Source of the DNA: VHCN01 sp964589935
GTDB lineage: Bacteria; Verrucomicrobiota; Verrucomicrobiia; Limisphaerales; VHCN01
DNA: 64,000 nucleotides
Reading direction: 5' to 3'
Assembly: GCA_964589935.1 (NCBI GenBank)
Contig: CAZPVD010000002.1
Span: 372,001-436,000, forward strand
The position numbers and the translations under genes were made by a program. Shown here one piece after another: positions 28,601 to 36,910 of the stretch (its first letter is position 1; each line of letters begins with the position of its first letter). The notes below the pieces were generated by a model. It was given only the letters and a program-made list of their open reading frames with translations, did not search any database and was not told the origin of the DNA.

Positions 28601-28711
28601 GTCGCCACGATGCGGCCCGGCACGGTGAGCATCATGCCCGCGGGACTCGACACCATCCTCTCGAAGCAGGAACTGGCCGACTTGCTTGCCTTCCTCAAGG
28701 CGGCGAAGTGA
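25598..28711 (+). CDS. PVC-type membrane dehydrogenase/HEAT-repeat cytochrome c protein
   Basis: A 1,037-aa exported protein of the architecture expanded in Planctomycetes and Verrucomicrobia. A signal peptide (MKMHGLACLATASLALATAASA) is followed by a beta-propeller dehydrogenase-like domain (GFEVELVAGPPLVNRPVSLA; LADTGGWYKVCCP), alpha-helical HEAT-like repeats from about residue 400 to 900, and a C-terminal haem domain with CSTCH at residues 916-920 and MRPGTVSIMPAGLDTILSKQ, where a methionine could be the distal ligand. It is probably a periplasmic electron-transfer sugar or alcohol oxidoreductase, substrate unknown. Coupling with the GH16 gene hints at oxidation of released sugars (inference). 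Confidence 0.88.
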   Translation: MKMHGLACLATASLALATAASAAQVKLNGHTFTLPDGFEVELVAGPPLVNRPVSLAFDEQGRLYATDSSGSSEKGPTQYERKDHRIVRLEDTTGSGKFDKQTVFAEKMMFPEGAMFYEGSLYVAAPPQIWKLTDTNNDGISDVRVVWHDGKTLTGCANDAHGPYLGMDGWIYWCKGAFSEQSYTLANGKPFVTRASQIFRARPDGSGIEPVLTGGMDNPVGVTFTSTGERFLSCTFFQHPGGGKRDGLIHAIYGGVYGKDHAVLDGHPRTGDLMPVLAHMGAAAPCGLTTYRSRVLGLDWADNLLACYFNLHKVVRHELIPDGATFKTKDIDLLASDLVDFHPTDVIEDADGSVLIADTGGWYKVCCPTSQLAKPDVLGAIYRIRRKGVPRPDDPRGLKLAWVTMKPAELANLLDDERLCVSQRAVRELGKRGAEAVAPLHETVLKGKFADARRNAVWSLSRIEGKPARAAVRDALNDTDAGVRHAAIHVAGVWRDAAASGRLQTFIEGSDAALARAAAEALGRIGDSSAVSKLLAAADKVRGANATLTDAQRVLQHSLIYAVIEMSGNDSLQLASTAPSAAALIALDQKGGDTLKAEAVIPLLGSRDPVLKQTASWIVSHRPDWGGALAGFFRQRLTANSLNATDHAELQSQLSALAKSAPIQELLADSACNEILPLDSRQLVLQAMAAAGLKETPPRWFAELARLLAQTDNGLLRQAVTTARALPLPKGGSADLAAALVNVGRDTMAPADVRLDALAAAPALSAVDAPLFDFLTAHLDGKQPMLVRAAAANVLAKAKLSPEQQLALADTMKSAGPLEAPKLLPAFERGATEALGLRLAESLKDSAGLPGLRVDLLKPLLAKYPKSVQEAAAPMLASLNADASKQAAHLDELLAQLKDGDVRRGQQVFVSAKAACSTCHAQGYLGGRLGPDLTNLGKIRTERDLLESIVYPSASFVRSYEPFIVTTKGGEDFSGIIKKDAPDEVVLATGPETEQHIARADVATMRPGTVSIMPAGLDTILSKQELADLLAFLKAAK

Positions 28712-28771
28712 GCGTGACAATGCCAATTGCCCGCTGGCAACTCGCGCCGGTTTCCCATTGAATGACGGCGC

Positions 28772-29728
28772 GTGAATGAAGCCGCAACTCCAGCACCCGC
28801 GCTACCACCGCGCGGTGCGTGGCAGCCGTTGACGTTCGGTGGCGCGGCCGCGTTCGCCGGCGCGAAACTCAGCCGCGTGCTGCTCGTCCAGCTCGTGTTC
28901 GCCGTCATTGTCGCGGCGTGCTTCATGGCCTTCCTCGCGGTCGCGTGGGTGCCGGTGATTCGCGAGGCGGCGCATGAGCTGCCCGAGGACGGCGCGATGA
29001 TTCGCGAGGAAAAACTTCACTGGCCGGACAAGGAAGCGCGCGTGCTCTCCGAGAACAGCCGGCTGGCGATTATCGTTGATCCTGCTGACGAGGACGGCCT
29101 CGGCCGCGTGGCCGATTTGCAAATCGAGCTGTGCCCCTCGCGTGTGAAGCTGCGCTCCGAGCTGGGCTTCGTGGACGTGCCGTATTCGGCGGGCTGGGTC
29201 ATCGCGCTGAACCGCGCGACGCTTGAACCGTGGTGGGGCGCGCGTGAGCCGTGGCTCGTGGCCATCGCGGGCGGCGCGATGGCGGCAAAACTTTTTCTGT
29301 CGTGGTGGCTGCTCGCGCTGCTCTACGCGCCGGTCGTGAAGCTGCTCGCCTTCTTCGCCACGCGCGAAGTTTCGTGGCGCGGCGCGTGGCGCGTGGCGTG
29401 CGCGGTGTTGATGCCTGGCGCACTGTTGATGGCCGGGGGGATTCTGCTCTACGGACTCGAAGTGATTTCGCTGCCGTGGCTCGTATTCCTCGTCGTGGCG
29501 CACGCAATAGTGGGATGGGTGTATTTGATCGGCGCGCCGTTCCGGCTGCCGAAAAAAACCGCCGCGCGCGGCGAAGTTCCGTCAAAGGCGAATCCATTCA
29601 CGTCTCCAGAGGAGAAAATTTCGCCTCCTCCGGCCGCGCCCGCAAAAAGCGCCAACCCATTTGCGACTCAGGCACAGGGCGATTCCGTCACGTCGGCTTC
29701 TCCGCCGGAGTCGGGCACGTCGTCGTGA
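28772..29728 (+). CDS. Uncharacterised multi-pass membrane protein
   Basis: A 318-aa protein starting at GTG 28772. It has one transmembrane helix near residues 36-62, a hydrophilic region of about 90 residues (62-155), then about four helices and a Pro/Ser/Ala-rich hydrophilic tail with two SANPF/KANPF repeats. No family motif is recognised. It lies at the start of a rightward run of envelope genes. Confidence 0.7.
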   Translation: MNEAATPAPALPPRGAWQPLTFGGAAAFAGAKLSRVLLVQLVFAVIVAACFMAFLAVAWVPVIREAAHELPEDGAMIREEKLHWPDKEARVLSENSRLAIIVDPADEDGLGRVADLQIELCPSRVKLRSELGFVDVPYSAGWVIALNRATLEPWWGAREPWLVAIAGGAMAAKLFLSWWLLALLYAPVVKLLAFFATREVSWRGAWRVACAVLMPGALLMAGGILLYGLEVISLPWLVFLVVAHAIVGWVYLIGAPFRLPKKTAARGEVPSKANPFTSPEEKISPPPAAPAKSANPFATQAQGDSVTSASPPESGTSS

Positions 29729-29773
29729 ACGCGGGGGGTTGCGCGTCACGGAGGCTTCGTCTAGTTTCGCGCC

Positions 29774-30547
29774 ATGACTTTCAGGATGACGATATTGAAA
29801 TTTGTTTCAGCGGTGGCGCTGTGTGCGCTTGGCGTGGCGTGCAACCCGCCGGGCGGCGCGGACGAGCAGAAGGACCCGCATTATCTGCGCGGGCAGGAAC
29901 TGGCGCAGCGCATGGATTACAAGGGCGCGATCGAGGCGTTCGAGAAGGCGCTCGAAAACAATCCGCGCTCGGCGTCCGCGCACTTCGAGCTGGGCATCCT
30001 TTATCGCGACGAGAAAAAGGGCAACGATCCCGCGGCGGCGATTTTCCACTACGAGCGCTTCCTGCGGCTGCGCCCAAACTCGCCGCACGCCGATGTCGTC
30101 AAGCAGCAGGTCCGCGATTGCAAGCTGGAGCTGGCTCGCGGTGAAAACCTGGTCGGCGGCACTGCGGCGACGCAGCGCGACATTGATCGCATGAAGGCCG
30201 ACATCGAACGGCTCACCGCCGAGAATGCGCAGCTCCGTGTCCGCTGCGAACAAACCGGCCAGACGCCACCGCCAACGACAGTTGCCGCAGCGCCGAAGGC
30301 CACCGCCCCATCGCGAAACGAAACGTCTGCAGCCGGTGTTGCATCAGCGGCGGTCGAATCGAAATCGCGGCCTGCGCCTGCCGCATCCAGTGGCGGCGCG
30401 CACACGCACACGGTGAAATCCGGAGACATTTCAACGAGCATCGCGAAACAATACAATGTTAAGCACGATGCGCTGATCGCAGCCAATCCCGGCGTGGACT
30501 GGCGCCGGCTCAAAATCGGACAAACGGTCAACATTCCCGCACAGTGA
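29774..30547 (+). CDS. Lipoprotein with TPR and LysM domains
   Basis: A 257-aa envelope protein. The signal sequence ends in a lipobox-like LGVAC (lipidated cysteine near residue 23). TPR-like helices cover about residues 38-110 (GAIEAFEKALENNPRSA), then a coiled coil (RDIDRMKADIERLTAENAQL), an Ala/Pro-rich linker and a C-terminal LysM domain (HTVKSGDISTSIAKQYNV through LKIGQTVNIPAQ) that should bind peptidoglycan. It probably tethers or organises cell-wall components. Confidence 0.85.
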   Translation: MTFRMTILKFVSAVALCALGVACNPPGGADEQKDPHYLRGQELAQRMDYKGAIEAFEKALENNPRSASAHFELGILYRDEKKGNDPAAAIFHYERFLRLRPNSPHADVVKQQVRDCKLELARGENLVGGTAATQRDIDRMKADIERLTAENAQLRVRCEQTGQTPPPTTVAAAPKATAPSRNETSAAGVASAAVESKSRPAPAASSGGAHTHTVKSGDISTSIAKQYNVKHDALIAANPGVDWRRLKIGQTVNIPAQ

Positions 30548-30585
30548 TGGCGAATAAACGCGAGAAGCGGAAGGCGAGAGACGAG

Positions 30586-30605
30586 AGGCGTCAGGTCGCC
30601 TTTTT
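30586..30605 (+). terminator. Possible intrinsic terminator after the LysM lipoprotein
   Basis: AGGCG (30586-30590) and CGCCT (30597-30601) form a short stem around TCAGGT, followed by a T run (30601-30605). The stem is only 5 bp. The preceding GGCGAGAGACGAGAGGCG belongs to the GGCGAGA-type repeat seen elsewhere in the window. Confidence 0.45.
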
Positions 30606-30669
30606 CATTCCGCGCAGCTCTTCGGCATTTTGTCTCAGGCCCGTTGCCCATCGCTCCTTCTGACCTGTC

Positions 30670-31494
30670 ATGTTCCAGCGCGTGTTCCTTATCGGCGTGA
30701 CGGTGTTCTGGGTCACGATGAATGTGCTGCTGTGGCGTTCGGAGTTCCGCTCCGGCGGAGACGGTGGCGCGATTCCAGTTGAAGCTGTGTGGGAAAAGAT
30801 GCTGCGCGCGCCGGACGATTCCGTGATGGAGGTTTTTCACAAGAAGCAGCGGCTTGGTTCGTTCCGCTGGGCCGCGAACATACAGGAAAATTTTACCACC
30901 GGCCGCGCGGCGCTCGAAGACCCAGACATCGAGGGAATGGTCAAACAGCTTACAGGCTACTCCATTGACATCACGGAAGGGCTGCTGGACGTGGGCCGCG
31001 GGCAAAAAACCGTGCGCTTTTCGGCCATGACCTCATTCACGACGAACCACACGTGGCAGGCGTTCTCGCTTCAGGTGAACCAGCGGCCGAACAGCGTGAG
31101 CCTGCGCGCGTCCGCGCCGTCGAACACACTCTCCATCGTGGTGAACGCGGCAGGCGAGGAGTTTCAGCGCGAGTGGAAATTCGACCAGTTGCGCAACACG
31201 GAGCAGATGTTGTCTGAATTTGGCGGCGCGGGGCCGCTGCCGCTGGAGTTGCTCACAGGCAGTTTGTTTGGCGGCGCGGGACTCAGCCAGATCCGCCAGC
31301 TCGCGCCCGACTTGCATTGGGAGGCGCACAACGACTGGATGAAGATTGGCCATTCTCGGCTGCGCGTGTTTCGTTTGGAAGCGCGGCTCTTCGACAAGCA
31401 CCACGTCGTCGTCCACGTCAGCCGCGTCGGGGAAATCCTAAAGGTCGAGCTGCCCGACGAAGTGGTGATGCTCAACACCCGGCTGGTGCTGTGA
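30670..31494 (+). CDS. Uncharacterised membrane-anchored protein
   Basis: A 274-aa protein with one N-terminal transmembrane helix (VFLIGVTVFWVTMNVLLW) and an extracytoplasmic remainder rich in beta-strand patterns. I recognise no family. It ends 10 bases before an ABC transporter ATPase gene and is probably in the same operon. Confidence 0.65.
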   Translation: MFQRVFLIGVTVFWVTMNVLLWRSEFRSGGDGGAIPVEAVWEKMLRAPDDSVMEVFHKKQRLGSFRWAANIQENFTTGRAALEDPDIEGMVKQLTGYSIDITEGLLDVGRGQKTVRFSAMTSFTTNHTWQAFSLQVNQRPNSVSLRASAPSNTLSIVVNAAGEEFQREWKFDQLRNTEQMLSEFGGAGPLPLELLTGSLFGGAGLSQIRQLAPDLHWEAHNDWMKIGHSRLRVFRLEARLFDKHHVVVHVSRVGEILKVELPDEVVMLNTRLVL

Positions 31495-31504
31495 ACGGCC
31501 GCGC

Positions 31505-32260
31505 ATGATCGAGCTGCTCAACCTCACCAAAAAATTCGGCGACCTCGTCGCCGTGGACGACGTGTCTCTCACGGTTCAGCGCGGGGAGTTCTTCGCCGTG
31601 CTCGGCCCGAACGCCGCGGGCAAGACCACGACGATCAAAATGATCACCGGCCTGATGAAGCCCACGGCCGGCTGCGCGCGTGTGGCGGGCTTCGACGTGC
31701 AAACGCAGCCACTCGAAGTGCGCCGCCGCCTCGCCTATGTGCCGGATTTTCCGTTCCTCTACGACAAACTCACACCGTGGGAGTTCTTCCGGTTCACCGG
31801 ACAGCTTTTTCAAATGGAAGAGGATCGGATGGCCGCCGACGCGCGGGCGCTGATCGCGCGCTTCAATCTGGAGCCGTATCTGCGCAAACCCATCGAGGGC
31901 CTCTCGCATGGCACGAAGCAGCGCGTCGCCATCGCCAGCGCGTTGCTGCACGAACCGGAGGTGTTCGTGATTGACGAGCCGATGGTCGGGCTTGACCCGC
32001 ATCATTCGCGCGTCGTGAAGGACCTGCTCAAGGAACGCTCGCAACGCGGCATGACGGTGTTTCTCTCGACGCACCAATTGAGCGTCGCCGAGGAATTGGC
32101 CGACCGCATCGGCATCATTCACCAGGGCAAATTCGTGGCCGTCGGCACGCGCGAGGAGTTGCGCAAACAAAGCGGCTCGGACGGCGTGCTCGAACACTCC
32201 TTCCTCGCGCTGACGCGGCAGGAGGCGAACTTCAAGGAAGAGAAGGCGGCAGTGAAATGA
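31505..32260 (+). CDS. ABC transporter ATP-binding protein
   Basis: A 251-aa ATPase of the ABC-2/CcmA-like exporter class. Walker A is GPNAAGKTT, the signature LSHGTKQR, Walker B VFVIDEPMVGLDP, and the H-loop lies in LSTHQ. It is followed 7 bases later by its probable permease. The substrate is unknown; this class often exports lipids, polysaccharides or drugs. Confidence 0.93.
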   Translation: MIELLNLTKKFGDLVAVDDVSLTVQRGEFFAVLGPNAAGKTTTIKMITGLMKPTAGCARVAGFDVQTQPLEVRRRLAYVPDFPFLYDKLTPWEFFRFTGQLFQMEEDRMAADARALIARFNLEPYLRKPIEGLSHGTKQRVAIASALLHEPEVFVIDEPMVGLDPHHSRVVKDLLKERSQRGMTVFLSTHQLSVAEELADRIGIIHQGKFVAVGTREELRKQSGSDGVLEHSFLALTRQEANFKEEKAAVK

Positions 32261-32267
32261 GACACGC

Positions 32268-34001
32268 ATGAACGGCAACGGCAAAGCCCCCGCCCCGCTC
32301 GCGCTCCTGCTGCGCGTGAACCTGCTCTCGATGTGGCGGCGGCTCACGTCGGTGCGCGAGCAATCGCCGCTGCTCACGGGCGTCATCGCGCTGTTCGTCG
32401 TCGGTTACATTTATCTCGCGTTCCTGCTCTTCTACAAAGGGCTGAAATTCGTCGGCATCTTCCCCGGCCTTGGTGATTTGCTGATCGAGCGGCTGCTGTT
32501 CGTGCTGTTCGCGTTCCTGTTCGTCCTGCTGCTGTTCAGCAATCTCGTCATCAGCTACACGAACCTGTTCCGCAACCGCGAGACGGCGTTTCTGCTCACA
32601 CTCCCTGTGCCGACGCAGACAATTTACCGCTGGAAATTCATCGAGTCCGCGCTGCTCGCGTCGTGGGCGTTCATGTTCCTTATTGCACCGTTGCTCGGTG
32701 CCTACGGGCTGGTGCGGCAGGTGCCGTGGCATTTTTACTTCGTGACCACGGCGCTCGTGGTGATGTTCATCGTGCTGCCCGCGGTGGCCGGCTCGTGGTG
32801 CGCGGTGAGCCTCGCGCGCTTCATGGATCGCCGCACGTTCCAGGTTGCCGCCTTCGTGATCGCGTTCGCAATGCTCATCGCCGCAAAATTCTGGCTCAAG
32901 CCCGAGCCGGTGGACGAGGAATCGCTCGAAACGCGCGTGCTCGCGGTGCTCGACCGTTTGCTGATGAAGACGCGGTTCGCGCAATTCCCGCTGCTGCCGA
33001 GCTACTGGCTCTCGTCCAGCGTGCAGCAATGGGCCGAGGGCGCGCGCGCCGCCGCGGGCTTTTTCATCCTCGTGCTCCTGAGCCATGTGCTGTTCTTCGG
33101 CACGCTTGCGTTCACGCGGATGGGCAACCTGTTTTACGACGCGGCGAGCATTGTTCACAGCCGGGCGAGCCTGTTCGGCCACTGGGAATGGTTCCGTCAC
33201 TGGCAGGAACGGCGGCGGGAATTCCACTACCGGCGCGGCACGATGGAGGCGATCTTTGCGTTGCTCTTCTGGCTCAAGCCCGGCGTGCGCGCGCTGCTCG
33301 TCAAGGACGTGCGCATGTTCTGGCGCGACACGACGCAGTGGGGCCAGTCGCTGATGCTCTTCGGCCTGCTCGGGGCCTACGTCATCAACCTGCGGCACTT
33401 CACCTCGCAGATCGGCAGCAACTTCTGGATCCACGTCGTCGCGTATCTGAACCTCGGTGCCTGCTCGCTCAACCTCGCCACGCTCACGACGCGCTTCGTG
33501 TTCCCGCAGTTTTCGCTCGAAGGCAAACGCATCTGGATCGTCGGCATGTCGCCGCTCGGCCTCGTGCGCGTGGTGCAGGCGAAGTTTCTGCTCGCCACCG
33601 CGTGCTCGCTCGTCGTGACGCTCGGCCTCATCAGCCTCTCGTGCTCGATGCTGAACATGCCGTGGGAGCGCACGCTCTACTTCGCCGCGGCCATCACCAT
33701 CATGACCGTCACGCTCAACGGCCTGGCCATCGGCCTCGGCGTGCTCTATCCGAACTTCAAGGAGGACAACCCGAGCAAAATCGTCAGCGGCTTTGGCGGC
33801 ACGTTCTGCCTCGTGTTGAGTTTTCTCTACATCGTCGCGTCGGTCACGCTGCTCGCGTTCAGTTCGCCGTGGCTGCCGTCGGGGCGCCACCATCCCGAAA
33901 ATCTCGTGCTCGGCTGGGCCGGCTTCGCGACGCTCTCGGTGCTGCTCGGCATCCTGCCGCTTCGGCTCGGCCTGCGCCGCGCCGCGACGGTGGAGATATA
34001 A
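32268..34001 (+). CDS. ABC transporter permease (large, ABC-2-like)
   Basis: A 577-aa protein with about 12 hydrophobic segments, twice the size of a typical ABC-2 permease half, so it may form the full membrane domain alone. It immediately follows the ATPase gene. The central cytoplasmic stretch (MEAIFALLFWLKPGVRALLVKDVRMFWRD region) separates two membrane halves. The substrate is not evident. Confidence 0.85.
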   Translation: MNGNGKAPAPLALLLRVNLLSMWRRLTSVREQSPLLTGVIALFVVGYIYLAFLLFYKGLKFVGIFPGLGDLLIERLLFVLFAFLFVLLLFSNLVISYTNLFRNRETAFLLTLPVPTQTIYRWKFIESALLASWAFMFLIAPLLGAYGLVRQVPWHFYFVTTALVVMFIVLPAVAGSWCAVSLARFMDRRTFQVAAFVIAFAMLIAAKFWLKPEPVDEESLETRVLAVLDRLLMKTRFAQFPLLPSYWLSSSVQQWAEGARAAAGFFILVLLSHVLFFGTLAFTRMGNLFYDAASIVHSRASLFGHWEWFRHWQERRREFHYRRGTMEAIFALLFWLKPGVRALLVKDVRMFWRDTTQWGQSLMLFGLLGAYVINLRHFTSQIGSNFWIHVVAYLNLGACSLNLATLTTRFVFPQFSLEGKRIWIVGMSPLGLVRVVQAKFLLATACSLVVTLGLISLSCSMLNMPWERTLYFAAAITIMTVTLNGLAIGLGVLYPNFKEDNPSKIVSGFGGTFCLVLSFLYIVASVTLLAFSSPWLPSGRHHPENLVLGWAGFATLSVLLGILPLRLGLRRAATVEI

Positions 34002-34054
34002 TTCCCGCAGCGCGGACACTTTACACGCACCGTGCCGCTGACTAGATTCGGCTC

Positions 34055-34711
34055 GTGCCTGCGCCTTACGACGCCTCCGAATTCGTGGACACCGACGTGT
34101 CCACGACAGCGTCGCCGCGGACTTCGCCCGACGCTTCCACGCGCCCGCCCACGCGCGAGGAACTCGAAGCGCAGGTTTCCACGGCGCAGCAGCGCCTTGC
34201 CGAACTCAAGCGCCAGCAGGAAGAACTCGAACGCGAACGCGCCGCAGTCGAGGAGGCCCGCCGCCGTCGTGTCGAGTTTCAAACCGGCCGTGAGGAAATG
34301 CTCCAGCACCTCACTCGTGGCGTCGCGTTGATGGAAGAAAGCGAACTCGTTGCGCGCCGCGATGCCGAGCAAATGACGAAGTCGCTTGGCGCGCTCCGCG
34401 ACGCGCTCGCCAAGGTGCAGTCGCTCTCCGAGGAAAACTGGAACAAGGAAAACTGGCAGACCGAGATGACGCGCGCCCTCACGACACTCGAAAACGCGCG
34501 CATGGAATGGAACGCCGCGCGATTGAAATGGCCGCTGCTCGACGGCCCAAAGGAAGCACCCGCCACCACCGAGCCGGCGCCGGCGCAGAAACCGTTCTCG
34601 CAGTTCAGTCAGATGGGCATCGGCGAGCTGTGCTGGCTCGGCTTCGCGCTCACGTGGCCTGTCACGGTTGTCGTCTTGGTGCTGATCGTTGTCGTGCTGC
34701 TGCGCAAGTAG
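34055..34711 (+). CDS. Coiled-coil membrane protein
   Basis: A 218-aa protein starting at GTG 34055. It has a Ser/Thr/Pro-rich N terminus, a long coiled coil from about residue 28 to 75 (AQQRLAELKRQQEELERER), a helical middle and a single C-terminal transmembrane helix (TWPVTVVVLVLIVVVLLRK): a tail-anchored topology. No enzymatic motif. It is paired with a second coiled-coil membrane protein 2 bases downstream. Confidence 0.7.
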   Translation: MPAPYDASEFVDTDVSTTASPRTSPDASTRPPTREELEAQVSTAQQRLAELKRQQEELERERAAVEEARRRRVEFQTGREEMLQHLTRGVALMEESELVARRDAEQMTKSLGALRDALAKVQSLSEENWNKENWQTEMTRALTTLENARMEWNAARLKWPLLDGPKEAPATTEPAPAQKPFSQFSQMGIGELCWLGFALTWPVTVVVLVLIVVVLLRK

Positions 34712-34713
34712 TC

Positions 34714-35253
34714 ATGGGCCTTTTCACCAAACGCACCGATCCGCTCGCCGAGCGAGCGCGCGATTTGCAGGCCGAGCTCGCCGCGGTCGAGGCGGAAATC
34801 CAGCGCCTCCAGTCCGATCCGCCGCCGCAATCCACGAAACCGCGCCTGCGTTCAACCGCGCTGCCCAACGGCAGGCAAATCATTGCGCAGCCCGCTTCTG
34901 TTGCGCTGGAAACACCCGCGCCGGCCGTGCCCACGCGCGAGCCGGTGCTGGAGGAAGTCACGCCGCGTCATGTGCCCGTCGCGCCGCCGCCGCCGAGTTC
35001 CGTCGCGCACTACAACGAATTTGGCGTCCGTAAATTCGACCTCGTTGCCGCGTGGCACGAGATGAAAAACAGACTCACCGGCGCGCCGAGCAATCCGTCG
35101 CGGCTCGTCTCGCTGATGAACGCCGGCACGCTGCACGGCCCGCGCCCGCTGCGTTACGAACAGCGCATCGCGCGCAACCGCTTTCTCGCGCTCTTCATCG
35201 TGCTCCTGTTCGTGTTGCTCGGCCTGTTCGCCGCGGTCCTGAAAAATTTCTGA
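34714..35253 (+). CDS. Coiled-coil, tail-anchored membrane protein
   Basis: A 179-aa protein beginning MGLFTKRTDPLAERARDLQ at ATG 34714. It has a short coiled coil (AELAAVEAEIQRLQ), a proline-rich linker, a conserved-looking YNEFGVRKFDLVAAWHEMK stretch and a C-terminal transmembrane helix (FLALFIVLLFVLLGLFAAVL). Size and topology mirror the preceding gene, so the two may interact. Function unknown. Confidence 0.7.
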   Translation: MGLFTKRTDPLAERARDLQAELAAVEAEIQRLQSDPPPQSTKPRLRSTALPNGRQIIAQPASVALETPAPAVPTREPVLEEVTPRHVPVAPPPPSSVAHYNEFGVRKFDLVAAWHEMKNRLTGAPSNPSRLVSLMNAGTLHGPRPLRYEQRIARNRFLALFIVLLFVLLGLFAAVLKNF

Positions 35254-35265
35254 ACCCGTTTCATC

Positions 35266-35748
35266 ATGCACACTGAATGCATTCCAACGGACGCTGGTGA
35301 TTTTACCGCCCGTTTCACCGGGCGCGGCCTCGCGCAGCTCGACTTTCCGCGAGGCGGCAGGGCCGCCTCGCAGAAAACTTCGCGGACCCGGCCTGCTGAG
35401 TTTTCACAGTGGTTCAAACTTACGTGCGCCGCGTTGAACGACGTGCTTGCAGGCCGTGAGCCGCGTGTCCTGCCGCCGCTCGATCTGTCGTCGGGAACGG
35501 ACTTCCAGCAGCGTGTGTGGAGGGCGCTCCTCAAAATCAAGCCCGGCCGCACACGCAGTTACGGCGAACTCGCAGCCGCCCTTGGCAAGCCACGCGCGGC
35601 GCGTGCCGTCGGCGCGGCGTGCGGAGCGAACCCGGTTCCCGTGCTCGTGCCGTGCCATCGCGTGCTCGCGTCGGACGGTGGGTTGGGCGGATTCTCCGGC
35701 GGACTCGGCTGGAAGCGCCGGTTGCTGGCGGCCGAGCGCCCGGCGTGA
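35266..35748 (+). CDS. ogt: Methylated-DNA--protein-cysteine methyltransferase
   Basis: Suicide repair enzyme that removes alkyl groups from O6-alkylguanine in DNA. The catalytic motif PVLVPCHRVLASDG contains the acceptor cysteine; FQQRVWRALLKIKPGRTRSYGELA and the arginine-finger helix (ARAVGAACGANP) complete the DNA-binding domain. It is 160 aa. The N-terminal part contains PRGGRAASQKTS, encoded in part by a perfect 10-bp-arm palindrome (35349-35371), which looks like a translated repeat in a linker. Confidence 0.92.
   Translation: MHTECIPTDAGDFTARFTGRGLAQLDFPRGGRAASQKTSRTRPAEFSQWFKLTCAALNDVLAGREPRVLPPLDLSSGTDFQQRVWRALLKIKPGRTRSYGELAAALGKPRAARAVGAACGANPVPVLVPCHRVLASDGGLGGFSGGLGWKRRLLAAERPA
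35349..35371. repeat. Palindromic repeat inside ogt coding sequence
   Basis: GCGAGGCGGC (35349-35358) is perfectly complementary to GCCGCCTCGC (35362-35371), with a 3-base loop AGG. It lies in frame in ogt at about residues 28-36, between the N-terminal strand and the catalytic domain. Confidence 0.8.
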
Positions 35749-35806
35749 TTCGCACAGGCCGCGCTTGCGCGGGCCGCTGCGGCTCCATTAGTGTCGCCAT
35801 TGCTTG

Positions 35807-36910
35807 ATGCGCCTGCTTGACCGTTATTTGCTGCGCGAGTTTCTCGTCCCGCTCGGCTATTGCCTCGGCGGGTTTTTCGTTTTCTGGATCACTTTCGACT
35901 GCCTTTCGGAAATGGCGCAGTTCCAGTCCGCGAAACTGGACGTGCCGGATGTCGCGGCCTATTACCTCCTCAAGTCGCCCGAGTTCCTGCTCACCATCGT
36001 GCCGGTCGCGCTGCTGCTCGCGGTGCTTTATGCGCTGACGAATCACGCGCGGCATCACGAGCTGACCGCGATGCGAGCCGCCGGCGTGAGCCTTTGGCGG
36101 TTGGCTGCACCGTATTTCGCCGTGGCACTCGTGGCGAGTTTGAGTTTGCTTGCGATGAATGAACTTCTCGCGCCGCGCGCGAATGAAATGGCCGAGGAAA
36201 TCCTTGCGCCGCGAGCGTCGGCCGGCGCAAACCAGTGGCAGCGCGAAATCCACTTCATGAACGACGCGGTGCAGCGCGTCTGGCGCATCCGCTCCTACAA
36301 CGTGCTTTCACATGAGATGCTCGACCCGAGCGTCGAGTGGCACGACAGCGGCGCGCGGCGCGTGCTGCTCGCGACGGGCGCGGTGCGGACGAACGGCGTG
36401 TGGGTCTTCTCGCACGTGCGGCTCTTCACATATCCGCCGGGCATGGACGTGCCGCAGCTCGTCGTGACCAACACGCTCGCGGTGCCGGAGTTCAACGAGT
36501 CGCCGCGGCTCATCGCGAGCGAAATCAAGGTCAGCCAGATGTCGAGCGTGCGGGCGGCAAAGCGAATTCGCTTCACGCTCGCGGAAATCCTCGATTACCG
36601 CCGGCTGCATCCGCAGCTCCGGTCCGACATGCGCGCGCTGCTCGGCACGCAGTTCCACGGGCGCCTCGCCGCGCCGTGGACGTGTCTCGTCGTCGTGTTC
36701 ATCGCGCTGCCGTTTGGCGCGTTGACGGGCCGGCGCAACGTCTTCGTTGGCGTCGCCGCGAGCGTGTTCATCTGTTTCGCGTTCTTCATCGTCTCACGGC
36801 TCGGCCTCGCGCTCGGCACAAGCGGCAATCTGCCCGCGTGGCTTGCGGCGTGGGGGCCGCATCTGTTGTTCAGCGGCATCGGCGTGTGGTTCACGCAAAA
36901 ACTGCGATGA
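35807..36910 (+). CDS. LptF/LptG-family permease
   Basis: A 367-aa YjgP/YjgQ-family protein, a permease component of the LPS-extracting LptBFG transporter. The N-terminal helix pattern LLDRYLLREFLVPLGYCLGGF, the loop YYLLKSPEFLLTIVPVALLLAVLYAL and ELTAMRAAGVSLWRL are characteristic. A periplasmic beta-jellyroll lies in the middle and three helices at the C terminus. ATG at 35807 is preferred over TTG three bases earlier. LptF versus LptG cannot be decided, and no second copy is adjacent. The stop overlaps the histidine kinase start (ATGA). Confidence 0.9.
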   Translation: MRLLDRYLLREFLVPLGYCLGGFFVFWITFDCLSEMAQFQSAKLDVPDVAAYYLLKSPEFLLTIVPVALLLAVLYALTNHARHHELTAMRAAGVSLWRLAAPYFAVALVASLSLLAMNELLAPRANEMAEEILAPRASAGANQWQREIHFMNDAVQRVWRIRSYNVLSHEMLDPSVEWHDSGARRVLLATGAVRTNGVWVFSHVRLFTYPPGMDVPQLVVTNTLAVPEFNESPRLIASEIKVSQMSSVRAAKRIRFTLAEILDYRRLHPQLRSDMRALLGTQFHGRLAAPWTCLVVVFIALPFGALTGRRNVFVGVAASVFICFAFFIVSRLGLALGTSGNLPAWLAAWGPHLLFSGIGVWFTQKLR

